Source of the DNA: Acanthosoma haemorrhoidale
Taxonomy: Eukaryota; Arthropoda; Insecta; Hemiptera; Acanthosomatidae
Length of the DNA: 64,000 nucleotides
Direction: 5' to 3'
Assembly: GCA_930367205.1 (NCBI GenBank)
Contig: OV884011.1
Span: 89,947,474-90,011,473 of the forward strand
A program made the position numbers and the translations under genes. The notes beneath the pieces were generated by a model that saw only the letters and a program-made list of their open reading frames with translations, did no database searches and was not told where the DNA came from. Positions 35,557-47,906 of the stretch are shown here, in pieces (position 1 is the first letter of the stretch; every line of letters begins with the position of its first letter).

Positions 35557-38500
35557 CTTATCTTTTATGATAGAGCTGGTTGTATTTTCAGCAACACCAG
35601 GTCATAAAATTGTACTATCACGCCTCCAAAAAAGCACTCGTTGAGTTAATATTGCGACGTTAAAAAACAAATTTAGAATTACGAATTATTAACCCCTATT
35701 CAAAATTATAGAAAGTTTTTTTGATGATGCCAGCCAATTAATTTTTATCACTCGTATTTCATGGCTATAATATTTCTTTTCATGCCTATTTATTTTCTGA
35801 AACCTCGGTAGAAAATTATATTTCTCGAACTTGAACAGTGGAATGACAAAGGTGAAACCATAAGGGTTTATGATTTGTAACAAAAAAAAAAAAATGGCCA
35901 ATACCCTAAAAATGCAGCCTTAAGGACCAACTTTCATGGATATACATACATTTCTATTAGAGATTAGCTGAAAATTCTAAAATATACGAAAACAGCCAGC
36001 ATAGAAAAAGGATATTGATAACAGATGCTGAGAGAAAATGGAATAATGTAAAAATATGTATCTTATTACATATTTATCGAGAAACATTTAATTTAATACA
36101 AAACAGTTAAGATCAACTATTTTGAAATCTCTTTTTGATTTTGAAATATTATTCCAGCATTCATAAGTGAAGATTAATGCAGAATTAGTGGTTTGTACTA
36201 GGAAGAAAAGTACATAGCTATGTTTATATTGACACTGGTCTAATGTGATCAGACAGATATATCCGTGTATAACCAACCCCTTCCCGGTTTTGGTAACACT
36301 CACCCGCTGTAGCGTTTGCAGTACAACCCTGGTATAAAACAATCAAGCACTTTTATTTTCTCCCATGGGAGTTGTGAATATCCAATACCATTGTACACAG
36401 TAAACGTACGTTTGTATGAATATGTATAAAAAACATAAAATAAAGTAAGTAAATGGTAGTAGAAATTAAGGAACTTCATAAAATCTGTGGCAGGTTTTAT
36501 ATTGGAACTGCATTAATTTGGCTGTTTTTTTTTTGTTAATTTGAGATTTTTCTGCAAGATTAATAAATATGGAAACACGATCACGAGACTATATATCCCG
36601 AAAACCAATTAAATGGTATGACAATATAAAAAATCTTAATAACACGTATTGTTTTCTGCACTGCAGCCCAACTTAAAACCCATGTCATGGAATTCAACAA
36701 AGTAAAACACAATTCATGCAATTCAAGTATCATGTAACCGATATATATATATACACACCATAGTTTCACCTACTTATTATTTCAAGAATTAATATGAAGA
36801 TTTTGGATTTAGAATATTTTAAAATTAAGGCTGTATTTCCTGGAATTCATTAGAGTGACTCCATCGTCATAAGCCAATGATTTACGATTGACGAATTTGA
36901 GAGTTATTATTAAGAATTTTCAGTATTTCTTTCCTTATCATTTTTTGACATATAGCTTGAAGATAAATTGAATTTAGGTAAAATTAAAAAAACGCATTTT
37001 TATAAAGTAAATATATGAACTAAATAAATGGTTTTCCTACGGGTTGATTCCTTCTTGAGAGCTCCTATAAAACGAAACCAAGTAGTAATAAAATATAATT
37101 TTTGTCGCTCAGTGGTGATGACTATAAACCGGCTTTATGTTGATTAAATTTTCCAAACGATGATAACTCCCACTTGGAAAACCCCGTTATTGATTCGGGT
37201 GCTAGCCCGTAGAAAATTTTGCAACTTTTACTAAAAACAGCGTTGAAGCTAAGCTAAGCAAGCCGAAATACGCTTTCGAGATGGCGCATTGAGGGTTCGC
37301 CTTGAGTGGGGCGGGCCTGTTTGTATTCCGCATACAAACCCCAATATCCTTCCCTTATTGAATTATTTTCTAAGGGAATTATTTTTACCCCACCCTCCTC
37401 TTTTCTTCCCGGTAGCCTTTGTCAACAAAACCCACTTTTTTTTTTTGTTCTAAGGGAAGGGGTCCCCTATAATTTTTTTTGTGGGCATTATATTTATTTT
37501 TTTATCTTTTGTGTTAAAGTTAATGGCTCATCTTTTTGTGCTCTCCCCCCCCCTAATCTTGACGAAGACACGGTAGCCTGTTTAGGTTTAATTTCTTTTA
37601 CTTTCTAAATCATTTTTTGCTTTAATTTGTACCTAGGTCAACTCATAACTAATATCTATAATCCACAATATCTGATCATTCAATATTTTATTACCATTAG
37701 TAGGTGAAGAATAAAAAAAAAAATCTTAAAAGAGTTTTTCACGCTTGTGAGCTTATTTTTTTTGGTTTGTCAGACTCGAAAATCCTTAAAAGTAATAATT
37801 TTTTCTATTACATACGATCGCTTAATGATCGTCCAATTATTGTAATATTATTGCGAACGGGTCTCACTTACACTTCCAAAAGAATGTAAAGCAAGTGGGT
37901 CATAAAAGTGGACAACGAATACAAGAAATATTACAAAAATTATAGTAAAAATAACAAAAGCTAGATTCGAACAAAACATACAAACTCATGGACTCTATCG
38001 TTAACAAACCGTTTCTATCCTGACCAGGACAGTGAAGCAATCTTAGGTGATTACAGTTCTTAATAATAACGAATATGTAAAGCAATAACGTGTATTGTTT
38101 GATAACGTTTCAGCAGTCTCTAATGAAATATAACTATTGTAATTACAAAGTTTTTTAGAAATCGTGTTCTCCTTTCCCCCCCCCAAAAGCAGTATTTTAA
38201 AGGCGATCTTAAAATAAATATCGCTGCACATTAAATTATTAACTCTAACAACAACCTATAGATTTGTTGAAGGAACATTGAAATACTAATACGCACCCTT
38301 ACTATCCGGCAATCAAAACAAAGATCTATGGCGCAACAACTCAAAACGAGGTAGGGGCAATACAAGGTTGTCGGTTGTGCTGATGGCAAAATTTGGATAG
38401 CACAAGGTGTTAACCCCTAATCCTAAATTCGGTGTTCAAAATTGGATTTGCTACTTCTTTATTTAAGTAGCCACTCACTTATCGTCGAGGCTGAGTTAAC

Positions 38501-41500
38501 CCCGACCAGACCCATCCCTAACGGAAAAAATCCAATTTCGAAACCTTGGGACGAATCCGGGCCTCCTCCCCCCCATGTCTGTTACCACATTGTAAGATAG
38601 AAAGTGGTAAATAATATTGTCAAGTAACACAGCTGGTTATTTTTATTTGACATTTATAAATTTGAATGTTTCGTGCAGACTGGCAAGGATTAATATAATG
38701 TACAAATTGTTAGTGACATTGAATCTACTATTTCTGATTGGCGGCCTGCTCCCGTTTTTGTGCAACCACTATCTCGAAGATGGCGGACAAAGTTCTTTAT
38801 CAATGTGGGTGTAATGTTTTTTTTTGAGTGATTCCAACATTTTACAAAACGGTTTGTATGCAGCCTAATCTCTTGTTGCTGGCCCTTTAAACTGCTTCTA
38901 TACTAGATTCATTAATGTGTTCATTTGTTCTTATCTGAGCTTACCGGAGAACTCATTTTTATTTTTCAGTTTTTTTTATAGAGTAACTTCTTCAATATCT
39001 TTATAGGAATTGGATAAACACAATTTAAGAGGGAGGATCCACGGAGCAGAGCAGGTCTTGTTTGATCTGAAAACGGAGGGCTCTGCAGTTCCAGCCCTAG
39101 GGTGTAAGGTGGTAGATTCTTCCTGCAATCAGAGGGAATAGGAGACGTGAGCAGAAAACAGGCCCAGTCCGTTATCCACTGAGAGGAAAATCCTGGCGGC
39201 TGCCCAGACCAATGTAGAGGTCACATGTCGATATTCGTCCAAATAGTCTAGTCATCTGCATACAAAACAAACAATCTCATGGAAATTACTTTAACAACAA
39301 ATGATACACACTTTAATGTTGCTGGGCATTTTTATTTCTTTTGTTTCATTCTTTCCCTTCCAAGGCCCAGTGGCCAAAATGGGGTTTGTTGCAACTTCCA
39401 AACAACGTCAAACACAATATGTACATAAGGTCTATGGAAGCTCTATACAATCTGTCCTACAATCAAGTTGACTGCGCCTGTCACCTTTATCTTCCTCTGA
39501 CTCTTGGTCTTCTGCTTTACAAGATGTTTTGAAGTGACTGAAAAAAAAATTAATACTCCGGGTTAATGTTTACTACAACGACTCACCAAGAAAACATGAT
39601 TTGCGAACATCGACCGAGAATAAATTGGAGTACATATCGTAACATAGTAAAACTTCTCACTCCTGATTACTTCCAGTGAAAAATAAAGCCCCCACCAGAC
39701 ATCAAAGCACTAAATTCGTTATTATATTTTATTATTTAATTCAACATTGGCAGCAAATGATTAGCGAAATACATATTTAAATGCGATCTTTCATAAAAAC
39801 CAGTAAATAACAATTAAATTTTTATTCTTTATATGGATAGCTTATTCTTTATTGTCAACTTTATTACAGATTATTCTCCGGTCAGGCTTTCAGAAAAGGA
39901 AGGATGAAGCGAGGCGACTTTTCCTTGTCTCCGTCAATAATTAATTTGTATTAATGGCTTTCTTTCTTAAAGCTTTTTTCTTTCCTTAACTTTTTTTCGT
40001 TTGTCATTAGAACTTTCTTTATTTTTATTTTATTATCGATTTTGTAGAATTATTCTCGCTCCTCCTCCAATTTTCTGAAGTTGTTAATTTTATATAAACT
40101 CCCTCTTTAATATATAATAATCTATATAAACTACAACTCCAATATAATGATATAAATATACGTTTCTTTGTTAGCCGTTCTGTTACTTTATCAATCTAAA
40201 TATATATAAATTTAATCTAAACTTAGTAATTAACTTACTGATTGTTTAAATGTAATCAATATAATTAATATTCAATTGTGAACTTCTAAAATTGTGTCCT
40301 CAGCATTCATTATTTGCAGCGACCTCCTATCCACAGGACACGAAGGACTATTATAACATAACAAGAATTGATGACTATCATTGTCATTAGATGTTACGTC
40401 ATGCCATTTAATAAATAAAAATATAATTTATTAATTTAGGCTAGAATATAACACGATAGGGTTAAGAAGTAAGACTTCTATATTTTAATTTATACATTAA
40501 TCATCTAACGCAAAAAACTGATAAAGAAAAGAAAAATTAACGAACAGTGACCTCGGCGTATACCTAACCCTATATTCATGAAGCGTTGATATAGGGCAAA
40601 TAATTGTAAAAAAGATAGTTAGTTAAGGGATTCAATGGTCTTAGTAACTGCTCCGTCTGATTTTTTATTGAATTTGTTTTATTAACATACATGTTCAAAA
40701 ACAGATTGCTGATGGGAATTTGTCACCATGCCCCAGCTTTTTAATAAAAAAAAAAAATAATAATAATAATGTTTTTTTATGTAATTATGTAACTTTGGCT
40801 TCCTAAACATAATATACGTATTCTTATCCAGCCTGTAACGATGTTTGGTACATTGTTTTTTTCATTACACAGTATTTAACTGATTAATGACTCATATTTT
40901 TTTAACAACAACAGTTTTAATTAGCGACCACACAAAATTAGCGATTTTAGTGACATTTTCAATGGTTTTGCCTGATTACAGGTCAAAAATACAAACCGAA
41001 AATATACATCGCATTACCGCTTCAAAACCTGTGTTTTTTTAGTTATGCCCATGTAAGAATGGAGAACTTATCCCTGTATCAATAATCAAAAGAGTATTAA
41101 CACAGCTTCAGATCTTGCCCGCTCACTAGTGTTACTCTTACTGTTCCAAAGCTACCTTGCCCTTTGTCAGTGAGAGTGTCACTTTGGTGAGTGTTTCAGT
41201 TTTTGAGTTGTGTAACTTTAGCAATACTGGATAAAGGAGTTCTGATTTTGAAAAAATAAATCCCCACTAAACCCTAAAAAGTTAGTATGGTTATAGTAAA
41301 AATATGTAAATCGTAGACCATGAAAACTTCTAAGTGATGTACAAGGTTGCCTTGGTTCCCTGTCACCCACTATCTAAGAGACTTAACAAATATCCAAGAT
41401 GACGCAATACCTCATTATGCTAGTCACGGAGAGGTGATGCCAGACCCTCAGCAACGATATTTCATTGTTAACTGCCTGAATATTCCATCCACTAGTCAGC

Positions 41501-42101
41501 TGTCTCGAGCTAGAAAATACCTAGTACGTTGCCGAAGTTACATAATTACTCACTCGTAAAACAAAAAAAAACATTCACCGAACACCAATATTCTATATGC
41601 CTACTGATCTAGATTTAGCTAAGAAGCTCAAAAGCATAAAAAAAAAAAAAGTCTATCAAAAACTTTTGGAAATTTTCAATTTTCGTGGCTGTTTATTTAA
41701 TGAGGGATTTATTAATTTATATTGATTACCATCATCATAATCCTTCATACGGGGATGCATCAATCATCTTTCCCGCATATCATATATTTTTTATTATTAT
41801 TCACACATCATCTCATTCACCGGTTGCATTATTTGTTTTCTGTATACGATTCATAATAAATAAAAAAATTGACATGGACTTTTCACGCAAGTAAAGTAAA
41901 ATATAACTGAATTAATCTAAATATAAAATTAAAAGTGTTATCGTTTAAAATAAAAGAAAAGGGGGGAGAATTGATTAAACAACTGAGAGCTTGGAATAGC
42001 AAGTAATTCTTAATTTATTTGAATACAAATTTAAAAACTATTCTGTTTTTTTATGATTTTGTTTTTCCTTTGTTGACATTAGGTTAAATAAAATTTAAAT
42101 T
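35557..42101. other. Unassigned A+T-rich sequence
   Basis: The longest stretch without an identified element. Visible small features: an A run at 35882-35893; a (TA)n tract near 36739-36751; a C run near 38176-38185; a GCTACTT/AAGTAGC hairpin (38450-38471) nested in an AAATTGGATTT/AAATCCAATTT inverted repeat (38439-38449 and 38528-38538); AAGATGGCGGAC at 38777-38788; and (AAT)n at about 40755-40771. None of these establishes a gene. Confidence 0.35.
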
Positions 42102-42216
42102 GACTATGAAGCCTTATTACGAGACTATAGGACTATGAAATCTTATCAAGAAACTATATGCCTATGAAGTCTTATTACGAAACTACATGACTAAGAAGTC
42201 TTATTACGAAACTAAG
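42102..42216. repeat. Minisatellite, four units of 28-30 bp
   Basis: Units start at 42102, 42131, 42161 and 42189 and share the core ATGAAGTCTTATTACGAAAC with substitutions. A fifth partial unit with its flank recurs at 42619. Confidence 0.85.
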
Positions 42217-42280
42217 GACATTTAGTTTGATAATTATAATTAATCTGTTGAATCTATTGTATAATTTATTGAAACAGTGG
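42200..42280 (+). repeat. Direct repeat, left copy
   Basis: CTTATTACGAAACTAAGG, then a TTTAGT block, TGTTGAATCTATTGTATA and a GAAACAGTGG end. It recurs with substitutions at 42619-42698, so the last minisatellite unit and about 60 bp of flank were duplicated together. Confidence 0.8.
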
Positions 42281-42618
42281 CGGCTGAACTCACGGCCAAA
42301 TTAACAGAGATCGGTAATTTAGTTTTACGGATCGGGAGAGGAGATCGAATATCTAGTTCGCTTTGATTGCCGACTTTGATAGTATAGTAGACATTATAGT
42401 ATGCCTTGGCCGTATAGTATTGAGTCAAAAGCCAGTTTATATGGTCATTTATTTCAAACTAATTCGACAAGTGTTTTTTGCACAAGTAAAGAAGAATAAA
42501 ATTGAATGAAACTCAAATCAAAATCAAAATTTCAAGCACAAAGTTGAGAAGAGTGTCTTACCTCTGAAGAGAAAGAACATACTGAGGTCTGACCCAAGCC
42601 TTAGAAGATAGAAGGGAA

Positions 42619-42698
42619 CTTATTACGAAACTAAGGTTCTTTAGTCTTGTAATTATATTAATCTTTTGAATCTATTATATACTTTTGTGAAACGGTAG
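42619..42698 (+). repeat. Direct repeat, right copy
   Basis: Matches 42200-42280: CTTATTACGAAACTAAGG, TTTAGT, TTTTGAATCTATTATATA and GAAACGGTAG. Spacing between the copies is about 340 bp. Confidence 0.8.
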
Positions 42699-44724
42699 CA
42701 TGAAAGTTTTTGCTTTTTTGGAATGGTATTCTTCCAGCCGGCAGTCATTAACAATGGGGCTCAATCAGGTAACAATAGTAAATGCCAGGTTAGTATCATC
42801 TCTTCAGACATATAAAATATGGGAGTAAAAGTTAATATAATTATTCAAGGAACCCTAAAAACTATTAAAATGTTTTAGCACGAAATTTATCGGGCGAGCT
42901 AAAACAACGAGAAATTAACTACACTTAGTAAATTGAAATAAGAAAAAGTAACTGGGAAGTTTGATAATTCCACCTACTCACGATTGTGACGTCAATGAGT
43001 TGTCTAAATATTTAACGAGAGTTTTGTTAATTTCAGCAGACGTTGAATAACTGAAATATCTATTTTCTTCACGCCCGTAAATGTCTTCAGGAATTTGAGC
43101 TTCAAACACTTTGACGTCTAATGTTGCTGTGCCAATTCATGATGTGTCAGATAAATTTAATGAATTCACGACATAATATTACGGTAAAGTTGATGTCATA
43201 ATCCTACTTTGACTAAATCGAAACATGTTCACTTTAATTTCAAGAAGTAACTTCATTGCTAATGGTTACACATCCGATAATTTGACTGGAAGAATATCAC
43301 AAAAGAAAAGGAAGGCTATTAGCTCACTGTTGTTATAAATTATACAATAAATTTAACAATTCACATCTATATAATTATAAAACTAAAGGTTTTTAGTACT
43401 ATGATAAGTTCCCCTCTATATTTTAAATCCGAGCGAACACTTGATGTTCCATTTGGTCTTGTGTTTTCTGCAGATGTAAAAGAACCCCACTGCTTCCGGT
43501 CTTTCCACCGGCTTGCTGGGGGAATTGCCTTGGGATGAGCATGGTAATATTGTATGAATGAATTTTAACATCCTAATTAATAATGCTGTGCCTGAAAATT
43601 GTAACTATTCAAATAAAGATCTTATGATTAATAAATGAAAAGTTTGGCGTTAATTTCATTGAAGTGAAAGCTTCTAGCGTTTGTGGTGATAGTGGTGGTA
43701 CCGCCAGAACAAAGCATAACTTCGCACCGTATATTCCTGACACGGGGAGAAAACAAGTAATATATTCATCATTCAATTAAGACCAACGCAATTAATTAAA
43801 TAAGGGTAGTTTGCATGGAAATTAGAATATTCTTTTGTTCTATTCCGGCAACAGGGTGGGGAGCACCGGGAGGGTAGAAATAGTACAGCACCCTTGTTCG
43901 TCGGGGTTAAATAATTGGAGGAAATAATGTTGGACGGATTTTTAGTTAATTAAAGTCACGTGACGAATGTTGTAACTGGGTCAATAGGAGGGTACTGGCA
44001 TTGCCGCCTTCAGTGCTAATTAACGGAATTGCTTCTCTTATCAAGAATAGACCGTGTTTCGTTCCTCTTTTTTATTTATGTTTTGTTCATTTAATGTAAT
44101 TTGTATATTCATCGGGATTTTCACGTAGGTAATTACAAGATACAAAGACACAGTGTTCATTGTTCACGGTCAGTTAAATAATTATCTTTATCACATTAAA
44201 TACAACCAAATAGCAACTACAATAATATGAATTATTTTATAGAAATTTGACATTACTTTCCCTTCAAGCAATTCGAAAGACTTTCATGTTTGTGATTCCT
44301 TTGAAATAAAGAAGAAGTATTTTTTTTTCTCCTGCAAGAGTTGCAAGTGCACAATATAATTATATATATACGCAAATTTATAAGGATAGAAGAAAGAAAA
44401 CATTGTGTGACGTGCACAATATGAATAAATCCAGATAGAAAGGTAAAAAATACTAAGGAAGGAAATTAGTGGAAACTATGGTTTTTTTTTAATTCCATGA
44501 AGTGGGTTTTTGATGGGATCGTAGAGCGTGAAATAATGGGTTATTTTGATTTTTGACAATATTTAGTCTTGCAGCAAAATCTTTTAATTATCTTGGAATA
44601 TGGTGAAGATACTTTTTCGTATTGCCTCCATCTGTTATGGATTTTTCTGAGTTCAAGGTAAGCTGAGCAGCTAAGACATTTTAGAAAGTGTAGAGAAGTT
44701 CAGGCAGAAATATGGCTTAATAGA
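42699..44724. other. Unassigned sequence with a G+C-richer hairpin
   Basis: At 43485-43521 the arms CCCCA/TGGGG and CCGGT/ACCGG nest into an imperfect hairpin just after a pyrimidine tract ending TTTTCTGCAG. The stretch 43690-44040 is less A+T-rich than its surroundings. No gene recognised. Confidence 0.35.
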
Positions 44725-44960
44725 TTAATATTTAAAGACAGCACGTGAGTGGAACAGTACGGCACGGATTTGCTGAAACATCCGTCTACGTGGGGAACTC
44801 CTCAACGTTTTTTCGACATGATTAAGAATGGTAGACAGATTATTCCGCACAGACGTAACATTTATTAATGAACAATGTTTCGAGCTACTACGTGTGTCTG
44901 CATCAGGCCTTAAGTAAGAGCTTGTAGTTGGTTGATACAAGAGCATTGTTACATGTTGAA
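44725..44960 (-). mobile_element. Possible retroelement tail (Penelope-like or similar)
   Basis: On the minus strand the motif CTGATGCAGACACACGTAG then TAGCTCGAAACATTG (44871-44909) is followed closely by AATAAATGTTA. A CTGATG...CGAAAC arrangement before an AATAAA is common near the ends of several insect retroelements, including Penelope-like elements, in some of which it belongs to a hammerhead ribozyme. Here the core reads CTGATGC rather than CTGATGA, so an active ribozyme is unlikely. A 73-codon open frame overlaps but is not recognised. Confidence 0.3.
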
Positions 44961-47391
44961 GGTTTAAAACATACTTAAGAAGTGATTGTCAGTTATGACT
45001 TATGTCATAAACCAGTTCATGATAGAACCCGATGCAGTTAAGAATAATATGCCGAAACTTTGTCAATTAATTAATAGATTTGATGAAATTATTACATCTG
45101 TGTTATCAGCCTAAGTCAACAAATTTATCCGCTCATAATAATTTCGGGGTTAATAATAATCACTCAGTATACCTAGAATACATACATCTGTAACAATTTA
45201 GTGTTAACGTAAAAAAAAAGAAAAAAAAAAAAAAAAAGACTGCAAATTAAGAACAAATTTATTTTAAGGAGTATCATGCTGAGACCGGTGAGCCAAGCCA
45301 ATAAATAGCTCATTTATAAGAGCACCATAGTTAATTTTCTTTGCATTTATTAGAATTAATCATTATTAAAAACTAATTAAATTTAAATAGAATATGTTTT
45401 TACTTATGATAAAACCATGGATATTAAATAGATTCACAAATTAAAAATAAAATGTTTGCGTGCTTATTATTAATAATATATTATAAACCTCGATGTATTG
45501 TATAATATGTTGTATTAATAGATTAAATAAATCTCAACAAAAGATTACACACACTTGTTTCACTGGAGGGCACGTTAATCCATAAAGCCTAGATTACGCC
45601 AACTAGTGACGAGTCTTCGAGCCGTAGTCAGTACTGATGTGTACAAGCAAAGTTTATTCACCTGGAAGACTAAAGTTTTGGTGCTAGTGACTTCCCGTGC
45701 GGGGTGACTGGTCCGTGGTCCTGAGACATTTAGCTTCTAATTCTTTGAATTTCTGACTAAAAAAATTGTCCTGAATTCAAAAATTGAATTCCTCGAATGG
45801 AAAGTTTTTAAAACAAAGGTTATCGTATCCATCAAAATACACTTTCTTTGAATCTTCGTATACTTTCATACCTACTTTCGGATATCCGTTGACTGGTCTT
45901 ATTGCGGAGACAGCGTTTTTAATAGTTGATTTTTTTAATAAGACCTAATGATGTAGATTATGGTAATCAGCTAGTAACCTGAACCACCAGGTATTTTAGT
46001 GGATAGTCACAATACATAAGCAAGCAATAATAAATAAGTCTTATCTTGAAAGTAACCTTCACGCACAAAACAGCTAGCTAGATCATCAGCTGGAGTTTAC
46101 AATTATAATGCAATTTGGTTTTATGACTTGTGATCTAGATATGGTTGATTACACAGCTACACTTGCTGTGCATCGATTTCTCTGACCATTACAGGCTTAA
46201 AAACAAAAAAAAATCTAAGTTTTAATATGTGTGGTAACATGAGCAAACAAATGAAACAAACTACAAGTCATACGCACGGCACAGACACGGTCCGGAAAAG
46301 GGTTACAAAAACAGCGTACAGGAAGAAGTACAAGGGGTAATAGCCGGCAAACGGGCCAAGGACGAAGGCAATTTTTTATCGGACCACCGCTTTTCTCTTC
46401 AGCACAATACACACGGACAACACTTTGTCCGTTTTAGTTATGCCGAATCTGTAAATGCCCATTGATTCCGTAATTGATTTCACGATAGGTAAAAAAGAAA
46501 ACACTTCAAAGCATTCAATGGACGCCGCGAATTAAATATCATCATGAACATTTCATGCAGTTTTTTTTCCAAAATTCCTCAACGCTATGAACGGTGTGAG
46601 GGAACAATGTCGAGAAAATTGTTGTATTTGTAATTCTGGACTAAACAAAAATATGTCACATTTTTTTTACAGGTGCCCAAGATGTCAATCATGCAGTCAT
46701 ATTTTCCTAAGCTAACAGAGTCTGATAAGTTCTCCACACTCAATCCTAACATTGAAATATAAATAAAAATCATTTATTTTGATAGCATTTTAAAAGCAAG
46801 AAACTTTTTTTGATTGAAGAATTTCACCCTGCAATAAACTATTTGTTGAAAAGCATTTGTACGTCCGTGGTTTAGAGATCTTTTGGACTGGTGTCATCGT
46901 CTGGGCTATTGATACATTGTTTATACATTATATTAAAATGTACTTAGATATTATTCTCTAGGGTATTGATGATTAAAAGAGGCACTTATGTATGTATATT
47001 TGTACTATGGGTTGCTCATTCAGCTTCAGTATCTTCAGAATTCTTTTGTTGAAAGAATCTCGTTATACAGTCGTCATTTTACCTGTTCGAGCATTAGCAA
47101 GGACTACAATGTTGAAACACATTTTTTTGAAAATGAAAATTGAAAACTAAAACACATTATGTATACAAATTTTTTGTGGTTAGAAAAATTCAAATAGTAA
47201 AATTTGGAATGTTATGAGATATTATTTATTGAATGAAAATATCGGGGAAAAAATATAAACAAAATCTCATGTTATGTTTTATAATTTTATTCTTAATTAT
47301 AACAATTTATAGGTAATGTTTTAAATTAGTATTTACATACTGTATGTTTCACTTATTGTTTCCTTAATATTTATAGATGATCAAGCATATT
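44961..47391. other. Unassigned A+T-rich sequence
   Basis: Contains an A-rich run (45211-45238). No gene or repeat match recognised. Confidence 0.35.
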
Positions 47392-47906
47392 CAATCCTTT
47401 CAATTAAAAGTCCTGAGAAAATAGTTAATGCCCCTTATTACGTCAGCAACAAAACGATCTTAATATACCCTACATTCTTGAATTCATGAAATTCCATAGA
47501 AACCTATAACCATCCTAATCCCCTAGCACAGTCATTGCGCTGCAGCAATCATCCCTACAATATTCCTCAAAGACTAAAGTGGCAATGGCCAGTTTCTCCA
47601 ATTATGTCCTGAGCGTCTGTGGCTCTCACGCTGTTGGTCAGCCTCCATTGGGTTGTATCTGACGACGCCGAGGGACTTTCCAAAATTCCGCTCCCTCTTT
47701 CGTATGCAAGGGAGGGGATTTGGAGGGGGGGATATATATATTTGGAGGAGGGGGGACCATGTGGATTTGGGAGGCCTCTGGGTTGTTTGAAAATACTGCA
47801 TGAATGAGCAATCGAATAAAAATTGTAAATATATGGTATGAATGAGAATATTTATCACAGTTAATTATTGCCCTATAAAGCAGATTTTAATTTTATCACA
47901 ATAAAA
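47392..47906 (+). pseudogene. Jockey fragment J4 (ORF2 end and 3' UTR)
   Basis: Begins inside the C-terminal RT-linked region (CAATCCTTTCAATTAAAAGT corresponds to SFQSKVLR of J2), continues through NAPYYVSNKT and the ORF end near QRLKWQW, then the 3' UTR and the family tail ending in AATAAA near 47900. It is 5'-truncated and frameshifted, and lies on the plus strand, opposite to J1-J3. Confidence 0.85.

Noticed and set aside
37952..37980. Minus-strand tRNA box B (GTTCGAATCTAG)
   Set aside because: No box A lies at the proper distance and no cloverleaf can be drawn.
37280..38815. ATGGCG starts in YY1-like context (37281, 38779)
   Set aside because: Both frames end within 4 to 16 codons and no convincing splice donor follows.
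42102..42216. CRISPR-like array
   Set aside because: Units are contiguous tandem repeats without unique spacers, and the surroundings are eukaryotic.
44871..44909. Active hammerhead ribozyme
   Set aside because: The seventh core base is C instead of A, and stem II pairing between the two cores is poor.
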